Shown here piece after piece: positions 48,830 to 58,186 of a stretch of DNA of 64,000 nucleotides (positions are counted from its first letter, which is position 1; each line of letters begins with the position of its first letter). The notes beneath the pieces were generated by a model. The model searched no databases and was not told the origin of the DNA. It was given only the letters and a program-made list of their open reading frames with translations. Source of the DNA: Synechococcus sp. CS-1329 (GTDB lineage: Bacteria > Cyanobacteriota > Cyanobacteriia > PCC-6307 > Cyanobiaceae); the NCBI RefSeq assembly GCF_025128055.1, contig NZ_JAHLYS010000036.1, forward strand, positions 62,001-126,000, read 5' to 3'. A program made the translations under genes and the position numbers.

Positions 48830-49772
48830 GCGTGCGGCCCTGCGGCTGATGCTGGAGCGTCGCAGCGGCAGGGTGGCGGCCTGGCTGTTGAGCCGTCCGA
48901 TCGGGGCGGGTCTGCCCTCTCCCCTGCGCAGCCTGCTGCTGGGCAGCCGGGTGCATCGAGCCGTTGGCGCCAATGACGACGCCACGGCCCTCGCCGACCT
49001 GCACACCCTGGCCGAACGCCATGGCCGCCACGAACTGGTGCATCGGCTGCTGTTCCGCCGTGGCTTCCGCCCCAAGGACCCAGCCAGCCAGCGCCGGTTG
49101 CTCTGGGGGGTGGCTGGCCACCAGGTGTTCCACGACTCCCATCGCTCCTACGCCCTGATCAGCCTCTCCTACAGGAGCCTCAAGGATGGGGACAGCTCCC
49201 AGGCGGCCTTGCTGATCCCCCGGATCGAGGCCATGGCGGCAGCCCTGGAGAACGATCCCGCCACCCTCAGCTGCCCCCTGGGCAACCGCCGGAACCGGGC
49301 CAAGCTGCTGATCTCGTCGTACGCCACCCTGGTTCATCTGCACCTGCTGGTCCGTGACGGGGACGCGGTGGCACGCATCGGCGCCCGGGCGCTGGCCCTG
49401 GCGGAGCGGATGGATTACGAGCAGCTGCCCGCCGACGTGGCCTATCGGCTCACGACCAACCTGGCCCGCAGCCTCGGCATTGCTCAGCTCGATGCCTGGC
49501 GCCGCCAGGACGACGAGGGGCAGCGGCGCGCCCTCGTCGCACTGGAGGCCCTCCGGCTCGAAACCCTCAATCCCCGGCACGGTGGCAGCGGCGCCCAGGA
49601 GAACCACCGGCGTTTCGTGGCCGGCCTGCTGGAGTCGTACGCCACAGGCTCTGGGGAACAGGGCAGCAGCCCAGGACTTCGTCCCCGCCTGGAGCCGATC
49701 CAACCGGAGCGGATCCTCAACGTGGCCACAGCGGAGCTGAACGAGCGCCTGGCGGAATTTCTGAGCTGCTGA
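48822..49772 (+). CDS. Uncharacterised helical protein of the polysaccharide cluster
   Basis: No family is recognised. The 316-aa product appears fully alpha-helical and soluble: ERHGRHELVHRLLFRRGFRP, HRSYALISLSYRSLKDGDSS, LISSYATLVHLHLLVRDGDA and TTNLARSLGIAQLDAWRRQD suggest repeated helix pairs of the TPR or alpha-solenoid kind. N-terminal residues are basic (RRAALRLMLERRSGRVAAWL). GTG at 48822 overlaps the previous gene by 8 bp, and the stop overlaps the next GT start by 1 bp (TGATG). The tight packing between glycosyltransferases implies a role in the same polysaccharide, perhaps as a scaffold. Confidence 0.7.
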   Translation: MSRRAALRLMLERRSGRVAAWLLSRPIGAGLPSPLRSLLLGSRVHRAVGANDDATALADLHTLAERHGRHELVHRLLFRRGFRPKDPASQRRLLWGVAGHQVFHDSHRSYALISLSYRSLKDGDSSQAALLIPRIEAMAAALENDPATLSCPLGNRRNRAKLLISSYATLVHLHLLVRDGDAVARIGARALALAERMDYEQLPADVAYRLTTNLARSLGIAQLDAWRRQDDEGQRRALVALEALRLETLNPRHGGSGAQENHRRFVAGLLESYATGSGEQGSSPGLRPRLEPIQPERILNVATAELNERLAEFLSC

Positions 49773-50923
49773 TGCGAATCCTGCTGTACATCGATTCGCT
49801 CAAAGCCGGTGGTGCCGAACGCGTCACGCTTCAGTTCGCCGCCTGGCTCAACCAGGCGGGCCATGACGTCACCGTGCTCACCCGCCATGGACCGTCCTGG
49901 GACTTTTATCCGATCGATGCCGAGGTCCGGCGCGTCGTGGAACTCGACTCCGCCCGTGCCCTCGGTCCGCTCGGCTTTCCCTGGCGCCTGCTGGCCCTGC
50001 GCCGCCAGCTCCGGCGCCTGAGGATCGAGCTGGCCATCGGCATGACCACCCTGCCGGCGATCAAGCTGCTGCTGGCCAGCCGAGGCCTCGGTGTGCCCGT
50101 GGTGGTGTCGGAGCGTAATTACCCACCGGCCAAGCCCCCTTCAGCGCCGTGGCGGCTGCTGCGACGGCTTGCCTACCCCTGGGCAGCCCTGCACCTGGTG
50201 CAGACCGAGGCCATCGCGGCCTGGCTGCGGCGGCAGGGGCTGGCCCGGCAGACGGCCTGTCTCCCCAACGCGGTGGCCTGGCCCCTGGCGAGCTTCGAGC
50301 CCCGTCTTGATCCCGCCGACTGGCTCGATCCATCCTGGCCGGTGATCCTGGCGGTCGGCACCAAGTCGCATCAGAAGGGGTTCGACCGGCTGGTGGGCGC
50401 CTTCGCCCGGATTGCGGCGGACCATCCCGACTGGCGGCTGGTGATTGTGGGGCTCGAAGCTCGCCCGTATCACGGCGATGATCAGGTGGCGGCCCTGCGC
50501 GGGCTGCTGCCGGCGGACGCGTCGCTGCAGCGGCGGTTGGTGCTTCCCGGCAAGGCCGGCAACGTGGCCGACTGGTATGGCCGGGCCGACCTGTTCGTGC
50601 TGAGCTCCCGCTACGAAGGCTTCCCGAATGTGCTGCTGGAAGCCATGGCCTGTGGTTGCGCCTGCCTGGCGCTCGACTGCCCGACCGGCCCGGCGGAGAT
50701 CCTCGAACCGGGCCAGAACGGCTGTCTTCTCGCCGCCGACGCGGACGAAACCGAACTCGCCGCGGCCCTCAGCCGGCTGATGGCCGATCCGGACTGCCGC
50801 CATGGTCTGGGCCAGGCGGCACGGGGGGTGCGTGAGCGCTTCGCGCCCGAGCGGATCAAGGGGCACTTTCTTGAGCGGCTCCAGCCCCTGCTTCAGGGCG
50901 GTCGCGATGGTGGGGGCCCATGA
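49772..50923 (+). CDS. Glycosyltransferase family 4 protein
   Basis: The 383-aa GT-B enzyme starts MRILLYIDSLKAGGAERVTL, the classic GAER loop of GT4. The C-terminal half has ILAVGTKSHQKGFDRLVGAF, RLVLPGKAGNVADWYGRADL, LSSRYEGFPNVLLEAMACGC with the E-x7-E motif, and LDCPTGPAEILEPGQNG. It should transfer from a nucleotide sugar to a lipid-linked saccharide. The start overlaps the preceding stop by 1 bp, and the stop overlaps the next gene by 4 bp (ATGA). Confidence 0.93.
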   Translation: MRILLYIDSLKAGGAERVTLQFAAWLNQAGHDVTVLTRHGPSWDFYPIDAEVRRVVELDSARALGPLGFPWRLLALRRQLRRLRIELAIGMTTLPAIKLLLASRGLGVPVVVSERNYPPAKPPSAPWRLLRRLAYPWAALHLVQTEAIAAWLRRQGLARQTACLPNAVAWPLASFEPRLDPADWLDPSWPVILAVGTKSHQKGFDRLVGAFARIAADHPDWRLVIVGLEARPYHGDDQVAALRGLLPADASLQRRLVLPGKAGNVADWYGRADLFVLSSRYEGFPNVLLEAMACGCACLALDCPTGPAEILEPGQNGCLLAADADETELAAALSRLMADPDCRHGLGQAARGVRERFAPERIKGHFLERLQPLLQGGRDGGGP

Positions 50924-52107
50924 GCGCCCCTTCTGCAGAGCAGCGACAGAAGCCGCTCAAACTGCTGGTGTTCGTCCCGAGTCGCCGGGCCCCGTCCGAG
51001 ACCTTCATCCGGGCAAATCTGCGGGCGCTCCCCTATGCCACCAGCGTCTACTGCGGCGACGAGCGGCCCTGGGGTGGTCCGCCGCTGCGGCTGGCCTTCG
51101 GACTGGCGATCCTGGTCAGCAAGGTGCTGGATCGAGCGGGCTGGCAGCGGCTGGCCAACTGGCTTCCCTCGAGGATGGCCATCGCCATCTGCCGCCAGGA
51201 GCGGCCTGATGTGGTCCTGGCCGAATTCGGCTTCCATGCCGTGCGGGTGATGGACCTGGTGCCCGCCACCGGGCTGCCGCTGATCGTTCACTTCCGCGGG
51301 GCCGACGCCTCTTCGCGCCTCTACCTGGAGCGGCTGGGGCCGCAGTACCGGCGGCTGCTGCAGCTGTGCAGCGCCGTGGTCGTCAAATCGCAGCCGATGG
51401 CGAACACCCTGCGGTCCCTGGCCCTGGAGCGGGCCACGCCACTGCCACTGCTGATCAGTCCCTCGGGCGCCGACCCCGATCACTTCGGCGGCTCCGATCC
51501 GGCGGCGGCGGCGCCCCTGTTCCTGGCGGTGGGACGATTCGTGGCCAAGAAGGGTCCACTGCTCACCCTGGAGGCCTTCGCCCGGGCCGCCAGGGGGCGT
51601 TGCTCCGACCTGCGCTTGGTGATGGTGGGGGCCGGCCCCCTGCTGGCGGAGGCTCGGCAGCGGGCGCGGGCACTGGGGGTGGAGGGGCAGGTGCTGTTCA
51701 CCGGCCTGCAGACGCCGGAGCAGGTCGCCGGCTGGATGCGACGCAGCCGCTGCTTCCTGCAGCACTCGCTGACCGGGCCTGACGGCGACCAGGAGGGCTC
51801 ACCCGTCGCGGTGATGGAAGCCCAGCTCAGCGGTCTGCCCGTGGTGGCCACGCGCCATGCCGGAATTCCCGAGGTGGTGCTGGAGGGAACAACCGGTCTG
51901 CTGGTGGAGGAAGGCGACTGGGAGGGCATGGCCCGTGCGATCGGGCTCCTCGCCGATGATCCATCCCTGGCGGCGCAGCTGGGGCGCGCCGGTCGGGCCC
52001 GCTGCGCGGCGCGGTTCACGGTGGCGCATCACATCAAACAGCTGATGGCCCTGATCGAGCGTGTACGCTCCGACCCCTCCCCCTCCGACACTCGGCCAGC
52101 TCCATAA
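50920..52107 (+). CDS. Glycosyltransferase family 4 protein
   Basis: The 395-aa protein begins KPLKLLVFVPSRRAPSETFI, a GT4 variant seen in exopolysaccharide clusters (the SETFI start resembles colanic-acid transferase WcaL). The donor half includes LFLAVGRFVAKKGPLLTLEA, VMVGAGPLLAEARQRA, VLFTGLQTPEQVAGWMRRSR, CFLQHSLTGPDGDQEGSPVA and VMEAQLSGLPVVATRHAGIP. It overlaps the previous GT4 gene by 4 bp. A sulfotransferase gene follows after 35 bp. Confidence 0.92.
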   Translation: MSAPSAEQRQKPLKLLVFVPSRRAPSETFIRANLRALPYATSVYCGDERPWGGPPLRLAFGLAILVSKVLDRAGWQRLANWLPSRMAIAICRQERPDVVLAEFGFHAVRVMDLVPATGLPLIVHFRGADASSRLYLERLGPQYRRLLQLCSAVVVKSQPMANTLRSLALERATPLPLLISPSGADPDHFGGSDPAAAAPLFLAVGRFVAKKGPLLTLEAFARAARGRCSDLRLVMVGAGPLLAEARQRARALGVEGQVLFTGLQTPEQVAGWMRRSRCFLQHSLTGPDGDQEGSPVAVMEAQLSGLPVVATRHAGIPEVVLEGTTGLLVEEGDWEGMARAIGLLADDPSLAAQLGRAGRARCAARFTVAHHIKQLMALIERVRSDPSPSDTRPAP

Positions 52108-52142
52108 GGTCGGCATCCCCTCTGTCGAGCCGCCTTCCCGCC

Positions 52143-52997
52143 ATGGCCAACCCGAACCTGCTGCTGATCCGGGGCCTGGGCCACAGCGGCACCACCATCC
52201 TCGATCTCATCCTCGGCAGCCACTCCCGCATGGTCGGCCTGGGGGAAGCGGTGCGGATCCTCGAGCCCATCAGCCCCGGCCAGGAACAGCGGGGTCCGGC
52301 CCAGCTGCGCCAGGAGCTCCGGCACACGCGCCGGTGCACCTGCGGGGAAACGGCGGCGCACTGCCCGGTCTGGGGCCCACTGCTGGAGTGGCTGCCGGCC
52401 CATGACGAGAGCGCGATCACCGACAAGCTTCAGCGGCTGCTGGGCCAGGTGAGCGGCCTGAGTCGCAGCGATCACCCCATCACCTGGGCCGTGGACTCCT
52501 ATCAATCCGATCTGCAGGTCCCGCTGCTGCCAATGCCGGGCGTGGAGGTGCGGCTGGTCCACCTGGTGCGCGATGTGCGCTCCTGGGTCCACTCACGCTC
52601 CAGTGGATCCCGCTCCGCCCCCGGGGCCGCCTGGCGGTCGCTGGCCCGCTGGGCCCGCACCAACGCCCAGGTGACCAGGGTGCTGCAGCGCTCCGGTCGG
52701 CCCGTGTTCCTGCTCGGCTACGAGGAACTGGCCCTGGCACCGGAAGCCGCGATCACCAAGCTCTGCGCCTGGCTCAACCTCGACTATGAGCCGGCGATGC
52801 TCAGACCGGCCCAGGCCGCCGAGGGCAGTCACATCCTCTCGGGCAACCGCATGCGCTTCGATCCGTCCCGATCCTCCGCCATCCGGTACGACACCCGCTG
52901 GCTCAGCGGCAGTCACCCGTGGATCGGTCTCGCGGCCCAGCTCCCGCCCCTCCAGGCCATGAACCGCCGCCTCGTCTACTCCAACCAGCTGCTCTGA
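52143..52997 (+). CDS. Sulfotransferase family protein
   Basis: The 284-aa protein begins PNLLLIRGLGHSGTTILDLI, where GLGHSGTT is the 5'-phosphosulfate loop that binds PAPS. The 3'-phosphate motif lies around VHLVRDVRSWVHSRSSGSRS, followed by FLLGYEELALAPEAAI. It should add sulfate to a sugar of the surface polysaccharide, consistent with the glycosyltransferases directly upstream. Cysteines in RRCTCGETAAHC may bind metal. The acceptor is unknown. It is the last gene of the cluster before pcrA (28 bp). Confidence 0.88.
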   Translation: MANPNLLLIRGLGHSGTTILDLILGSHSRMVGLGEAVRILEPISPGQEQRGPAQLRQELRHTRRCTCGETAAHCPVWGPLLEWLPAHDESAITDKLQRLLGQVSGLSRSDHPITWAVDSYQSDLQVPLLPMPGVEVRLVHLVRDVRSWVHSRSSGSRSAPGAAWRSLARWARTNAQVTRVLQRSGRPVFLLGYEELALAPEAAITKLCAWLNLDYEPAMLRPAQAAEGSHILSGNRMRFDPSRSSAIRYDTRWLSGSHPWIGLAAQLPPLQAMNRRLVYSNQLL

Positions 52998-53025
52998 GCC
53001 AGCCTCCGAGCCGTAGGCTGGCCTG

Positions 53026-55455
53026 ATGGTCGGACCCAGCCACGCTCCCTCTGATTCGGGTGGCTTCCTGGCCGGTCTCAACGACGCCCAGCGCCGGGCG
53101 GTGGATCACCACGTGGGACCCCTGCTGGTGGTGGCCGGCGCCGGCAGCGGCAAAACGCGGGCGCTCACCCACCGCATCGCCCACCTCATCGGCCACCACG
53201 GCGTCGATCCCCACCAGCTGCTGGCCGTCACCTTCACCAACAAGGCGGCGCGGGAGATGAAGGAGCGGCTGGAGTTGCTGCTGGCCCAGCGGCTGGCCGG
53301 CAGCCAGTTCGGCCAGCCCTTCAGCACCCTGCAGCCCCAGCAGCAGCGGCAGCTGCGCAACCGCATCTACCGGGAGGTGACCAAGGAGCTCTGGATCGGC
53401 ACCTTCCACGCCCTGTTCGCGCGGCTGCTGCGCTTCGACATCGACAAGTACAAGGACCCGGAAGGGCTCAGCTGGACCCGCCAGTTCTCGATCTACGACG
53501 AATCCGACGCCCAGACCCTGGTCAAGGAGATCGTCACCCAGGAGCTGGGCCTCGACCCCAAGCGCTTCGAGCCCAAAAAAGTGCGCTGGGCGATCAGCAA
53601 TGCCAAGAACCAGGGCTGGCTGCCGGATGTGATGGAGGCCAAGGCCGAGGGGGTGCGCGGCCGCAAGGAGGCCGAGGCCTACCGGCTCTACCGCCGCGCC
53701 CTCGCCGCCAACAATGCCCTCGACTTCGACGACCTGCTGCTGCTGCCGGTTCAGCTGCTGCAGAGCAACGAGCAGGTCCGTCACTACTGGCATGGCCGCT
53801 TCCGCCACGTGCTGGTGGACGAATACCAGGACACCAACCGCACCCAGTACGACCTGATCAAGCTGCTGGTGACCGGCGGCCGCGACCCCGAAACCTTCAA
53901 CGACTGGGGCGGGCGCTCGGTGTTCGTGGTGGGCGACGCCGACCAGAGCATCTACAGCTTCCGGGCGGCTGATTTCACGATCCTGATGGGCTTCCAGGAC
54001 GACTTCGGCGACCGGGCCAGCGATGAGGCCACCCGCACGATGGTGAAGCTGGAGGAGAACTACCGCTCCACCGCCACAATCCTGGAGGCGGCCAACGCCC
54101 TGATCGCCCACAACAGCGAGCGCATCGACAAGGTGCTGCGCCCCACCCGCGGCGAGGGCGAGCTGATCACCCTCACCCGCTGCGACGACGAGATCGCCGA
54201 GGCCGAGGCGGTGGTCCACCGCCTGCGGATGCTGGAGGCGGCCCACCCCGAGCTGAGCTGGGGCGACATGGCGATCCTCTATCGCACCAACGCCCAGAGC
54301 CGGGCGATGGAGGAATCCCTGGTGCGCTGGGGGATTCCTTACATCGTTGTGGGCGGTCTGCGCTTCTACGACCGGCGCGAGATCAAGGATGTGCTGGCCT
54401 ATCTGCGCCTGCTGGTGAACCCTGCCGACAGCGTCAGCCTGCTGCGGGTGCTGAACGTGCCCCGGCGCGGCATCGGCAAAACCACGGTGCAGCGCCTCAG
54501 CGATGCCTCCGCCCAGCTGGGCATGCCGCTGTGGGAGGTGGTGAACGACGCGGAGGCCGTGCGCTCCCTGGCCGGTCGCTCCGCCAAGGGGCTGCTGCAG
54601 TTCAGCGAACTGATCAGCGATCTCAGCGGCCGCATCCAGGACGCGCCCCCATCGGAGCTGGTGCAGCGGGTGATGGAGCAGAGCGGCTACCTGGCCGAAC
54701 TGATCACCGAGGGCACCGATGAGGCCGAGGAGCGGCGGCGCAACCTGCAGGAACTGGTGAACGCCGCCCTGCAGTACCAGGAGGAGAACGAGGAGGGGTC
54801 GCTGGAGGGTTTCCTGGCCTCCGCCGCCCTGGCCAGCGATGCCGACAGCAAGGACACCGCCGCCGACCGGGTCACCCTGATGACCCTGCACGCCAGCAAG
54901 GGACTGGAGTTTCCGGTGGTGTGCCTGGTGGGGCTGGAGCAGGGACTCTTCCCCAGCTACCGCTCCCTGGAGGATCCCTCCGCCCTGGAGGAAGAGCGGC
55001 GCCTCTGCTACGTGGGCATCACCCGCGCCAAGGAGCGGCTGTTCCTCTCCCACGCCAGTGAGCGGCGGCTGTGGGGCGGCATGCGCGAGCCGGCCATTCC
55101 CTCGGTGTTCCTCTCGGAGCTGCCGCCGGAGCTGGTGCAGGGCGACATCCCCCAGAGCGGTGGCGCCGCCATCCGGCGGGAGCAGCGGCTGGATCGCCTC
55201 ACCCGGGTGGACCGCCAGGAGAGCCAGCGGCTGGCTGGCGGCAGTGCCTCGGCCCCCACCAATGCGGTGCGGCGCCGGGCGCCGGGGCGGGCCTGGGCCA
55301 TCGGCGATCAGTTGCGCCACGCCAGCTTCGGGGTCGGTACGATCACCCACCTGTTTGGCTCGGGGGAAAAAATCTCGATCGCCGTGAAGTTCGAAGGGAT
55401 GGGGCCGAAGATCCTCGACCCCCGGCTGGCCCCGATCGAGGCCATCGATGCCTGA
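53026..55455 (+). CDS. pcrA: UvrD/PcrA family ATP-dependent DNA helicase
   Basis: PcrA is a superfamily 1 3'-5' helicase in repair and replication-fork maintenance. In the 809-aa protein, the Q-motif LNDAQRRAVDHH is followed by Walker A VVAGAGSGKTRALTHRIAHL, AVTFTNKAAREMKERL, Walker B VLVDEYQDTNRTQYDLIKLL, and GDADQSIYSFRAADFTI; motifs IV-VI include YRSTATILEAANALI, TLMTLHASKGLEFPVVCLVG and EERRLCYVGITRAKERL. The C-terminal tail has a Tudor-like end (GDQLRHASFGVGTITHLFG). Its stop overlaps the next membrane protein by 8 bp. It sits inside a polysaccharide cluster with no evident link. Confidence 0.96.
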   Translation: MVGPSHAPSDSGGFLAGLNDAQRRAVDHHVGPLLVVAGAGSGKTRALTHRIAHLIGHHGVDPHQLLAVTFTNKAAREMKERLELLLAQRLAGSQFGQPFSTLQPQQQRQLRNRIYREVTKELWIGTFHALFARLLRFDIDKYKDPEGLSWTRQFSIYDESDAQTLVKEIVTQELGLDPKRFEPKKVRWAISNAKNQGWLPDVMEAKAEGVRGRKEAEAYRLYRRALAANNALDFDDLLLLPVQLLQSNEQVRHYWHGRFRHVLVDEYQDTNRTQYDLIKLLVTGGRDPETFNDWGGRSVFVVGDADQSIYSFRAADFTILMGFQDDFGDRASDEATRTMVKLEENYRSTATILEAANALIAHNSERIDKVLRPTRGEGELITLTRCDDEIAEAEAVVHRLRMLEAAHPELSWGDMAILYRTNAQSRAMEESLVRWGIPYIVVGGLRFYDRREIKDVLAYLRLLVNPADSVSLLRVLNVPRRGIGKTTVQRLSDASAQLGMPLWEVVNDAEAVRSLAGRSAKGLLQFSELISDLSGRIQDAPPSELVQRVMEQSGYLAELITEGTDEAEERRRNLQELVNAALQYQEENEEGSLEGFLASAALASDADSKDTAADRVTLMTLHASKGLEFPVVCLVGLEQGLFPSYRSLEDPSALEEERRLCYVGITRAKERLFLSHASERRLWGGMREPAIPSVFLSELPPELVQGDIPQSGGAAIRREQRLDRLTRVDRQESQRLAGGSASAPTNAVRRRAPGRAWAIGDQLRHASFGVGTITHLFGSGEKISIAVKFEGMGPKILDPRLAPIEAIDA

Positions 55456-56812
55456 AGCCGGTCCGATCAGCCGATCGAAGCTGGAGGAGCCCCGCTGGTG
55501 GATCGAGCCGATGCTGGAGCGTTCCAGGGCCTGGATTGAGCGGCGGCGCGAACCGCTGGAACGCTTCAGCGACCTTCTGCTGGGCCTGGGCGTGCTGATG
55601 GCCTGGACCCAGAACGACACCACCAGTGCACTGGCGGCCCTCCTCTGGCTGGTGCTTCGCCTGGTGATCAGTCCAGGAAGTCGAAACTTCAACTGGGTCC
55701 TGATTCTGATCCTGCTGCTGAATCTGCGGGGCGTGGTGCTGCACGAGGGCACCAAACCCTTTTCTCACATTGAGTACATCGTCCTGATCGCCGCCTTGGT
55801 GGCCGGCGTGGGGCGGACCCTGCGGCATTGGCAGGCCTCCCTGGTGGCGATCGCGGCGGCCGGTGTGATCGGTTTCATCTTCAATCTCACCCCTTTGGTC
55901 ACCTCCCTGCAGGCCATCTGGTCCGGCCAGGCCGCGCTACCCGGCTATCTGGGCCAGACCTGGGGAGGTCAGTACTTCCGGGTCGGCGCTCTGAGCGTCA
56001 ACCAGACAGCTTTTCTCTGCGGTCTGACCCTCTGCCAGAGCGCCATTGTGGCGATCCGCAGCAGGGGTCGCCTGCGAACGCTGATGACGCTGGCCGCCCT
56101 GACCAGCGCCCTGGCGGCCTTCGCCACCGGCTCCCGCCTGGCGGTGCTGCTCCCCCCGCTGCTGGTGGGGACCGCCCTCGCCCTGACACGCCGATCTCCG
56201 GTGTGGCGGCCGAGGCGAATCACCCTGGTGATCGGAGCGGCGGCGCTGGCTCTGGTGCTGGTCGTGGCCCACCAGAGCGGCTTGGGCTCCTGGCTGCTGC
56301 AGATGTTCGGCGAACGCAAATCCACTGGAGATGACGGCCGCATCGCCGTGCTGGCCTGTTATCTCGGCCTACCCTTCCTGGAGCCGGGTTTCTGGTTTTT
56401 CGGGGCAGGCTACGGAGCGGCCAGAGTTCGCTTCTGCGACGAAGATGTGGGGATCACGGTGAGCCATGCCCACAACTTCATCGTTCAGATCATCGCTGAC
56501 TCAGGTCTGATCAGTGCCGCTGCCGTCACCGTGACGGCCGTCTTGGTCTTCGGTCGGCTGAAGCGGCTGTTACCGGCCAGCACCGGAGCTGGCGCCACGG
56601 ACCACCAGGCCCATGTGATCGCACCGGCCCTGCTGGCCAGCTGCCTGTTTCTGCTGATCTTCAACAGCTTCGAGCTGACGACGATGAAGGTGACGATGCT
56701 CATTGCTCTGTTCGGCTTTCTGCCGGCCTGTGGCTTCTGGGTCCAGCCACCATCCGACGCCGGCGCAGAGCCCCTGGAGCCAGTGCCGCCCACCGGCGCC
56801 ACCCATCCGTAG
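55448..56812 (+). CDS. O-antigen ligase-like membrane protein (copy 1)
   Basis: The 454-aa protein has about eleven hydrophobic segments and a large loop near the end with CYLGLPFLEPGFWFFGAGYG and SHAHNFIVQIIADSGLI, matching the Wzy_C / O-antigen ligase layout in which a conserved histidine lies in the periplasmic loop. It should join lipid-linked glycans at the outer face of the membrane. The start is ATG at 55448, overlapping pcrA by 8 bp. A second copy (56882) shares the same loop motifs. Wzy polymerase activity is equally possible. Confidence 0.8.
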   Translation: MPEAGPISRSKLEEPRWWIEPMLERSRAWIERRREPLERFSDLLLGLGVLMAWTQNDTTSALAALLWLVLRLVISPGSRNFNWVLILILLLNLRGVVLHEGTKPFSHIEYIVLIAALVAGVGRTLRHWQASLVAIAAAGVIGFIFNLTPLVTSLQAIWSGQAALPGYLGQTWGGQYFRVGALSVNQTAFLCGLTLCQSAIVAIRSRGRLRTLMTLAALTSALAAFATGSRLAVLLPPLLVGTALALTRRSPVWRPRRITLVIGAAALALVLVVAHQSGLGSWLLQMFGERKSTGDDGRIAVLACYLGLPFLEPGFWFFGAGYGAARVRFCDEDVGITVSHAHNFIVQIIADSGLISAAAVTVTAVLVFGRLKRLLPASTGAGATDHQAHVIAPALLASCLFLLIFNSFELTTMKVTMLIALFGFLPACGFWVQPPSDAGAEPLEPVPPTGATHP

Positions 56813-56881
56813 CCGACAGGACCTCTCAGCGCAGCGCTGCACGCCCCTCGCCTTCCCTGACCACTCTCGCCAGCCCTTCCT

Positions 56882-58186
56882 TTGAACCGAACGGATCCGT
56901 CGACGCGCAGCCCTTTCAACGTCCAGGCCTTCGTCTCACTGATCAGCGATGCCTTGCTGGTGCTGGCTGTCGTGTTGCTGTTCATCGAGGATGGCAAGCG
57001 CTACAGCGCCGGAGCCACCACCCTCTGGCTCGCCATCGAGACCCTGCGCCTGTCCGGTGCCAGGCCCTGGTCCCTGGGGGCGCTGTCCATCCTGGCCCTG
57101 AACGTGCGAGGCATCGTGCTCGAGGACGGCCCGACCCCCGTCTCCCACATGGACTACGTGGTGATCATCATCGCCGTCCTGGTGGGCTTCGGCCGCGACG
57201 CCGCCCACTGGCGCCGCACGGCTGCCCTGGTCAGCGGAGCCTGCCTGCTGGGCGTGCTGCTCAACGCCGAAGTGATCTTCGATTTCGCCTGGTGGTCGAT
57301 CGAGTATCAGGCCCAGAGCCTCACCAAGAACTCGACGGCCCTGCTGGCTGGAATCGGCGCCCTCAGCGGCGTGATGGCGGCCCTGCTGGGCCGTCATCAG
57401 TGGCGCTGGTGGCTGCCGATGATCCCCTGCATCCTCGCCAGCTTTGTGCTGGCGAAAGCCACCACCTCGCGCGCCGCCCTTGGGCTGGTGCCCCTGGCCC
57501 TGCTGCTGGCCGGTCTGTTGATCAGCCGCGATCGGCTCAGCTCAGCGTTCCGCACTCGGCTCACGGCGCTCTCCCCCCCCATCCGCCGCGGGCTCGGCCT
57601 GGCCGCCGTGCTGGTGCCCATCTCACTGGTGGCGATCGCCCTGGTGGTGGAGATCACGGCACCGGGAGGCCTGCTGCGCTGGTTCAGCGGCCTCTACGGG
57701 GCGGAGAACATCGCCAACGACATCGGCAGGCTGCGGGTGTGGGAGTGCTATCTCGGGTTGCCGTTCAAAGGTGAGAACCGCTTCATCTATGGAGTCGGTT
57801 TTCAGAACTCCTGGCAGATCTGGTGCACCCCGGAGGTGACAGGACGGTTCCTCACCCATTCCCATAACATCCTGCTGCAGATCTGGGCGGAAAACGGAGT
57901 TCTTCCCTTCAGCCTGATTCTGGTCCTGCTGGTGCTGATGATCCGGCGGGTGCTGCGCAACACGGCGCAGCGCTCTGATCAGGGCCGGAGCCGGGAGATG
58001 GGCGGTGCGCTGGCCTTCTCCAGCACCGCCATGTTCCTCTATATGATCGGTTTCCATATGGTGGAGCTGGGCATGATGAAAGTGCCTCTGCTCACCGCCC
58101 TGTTCGGATATTTCCTGGGCTCCATCTATCCAGCCGCCAAGCCAGGCCAGCGCTCACTCCAGGTCGATCACCACAGCGCCGGATGA
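56882..58186 (+). CDS. O-antigen ligase-like membrane protein (copy 2)
   Basis: The 434-aa polytopic membrane protein resembles copy 1: ECYLGLPFKGENRFIYGVGF and THSHNILLQIWAENGVLPFS occupy the same position in the large loop, with the S-H-N histidine kept. Hydrophobic segments span most of the sequence (for example DALLVLAVVLLFIE, LGLAAVLVPISLVAIALVV and FSLILVLLVLMI). The start is TTG at 56882. The 3' end overlaps the convergent lipoprotein gene by 33 bp. The pair may be ligase plus polymerase, or two ligases with different acceptors. Confidence 0.8.
   Translation: MNRTDPSTRSPFNVQAFVSLISDALLVLAVVLLFIEDGKRYSAGATTLWLAIETLRLSGARPWSLGALSILALNVRGIVLEDGPTPVSHMDYVVIIIAVLVGFGRDAAHWRRTAALVSGACLLGVLLNAEVIFDFAWWSIEYQAQSLTKNSTALLAGIGALSGVMAALLGRHQWRWWLPMIPCILASFVLAKATTSRAALGLVPLALLLAGLLISRDRLSSAFRTRLTALSPPIRRGLGLAAVLVPISLVAIALVVEITAPGGLLRWFSGLYGAENIANDIGRLRVWECYLGLPFKGENRFIYGVGFQNSWQIWCTPEVTGRFLTHSHNILLQIWAENGVLPFSLILVLLVLMIRRVLRNTAQRSDQGRSREMGGALAFSSTAMFLYMIGFHMVELGMMKVPLLTALFGYFLGSIYPAAKPGQRSLQVDHHSAG

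Noticed and set aside
52903-55755. A 950-codon open frame on the minus strand over pcrA
   Set aside because: It is antisense to a complete helicase with all SF1 motifs. Its product is a low-complexity H/Q/G/A-rich sequence typical of shadow frames in high-G+C DNA.
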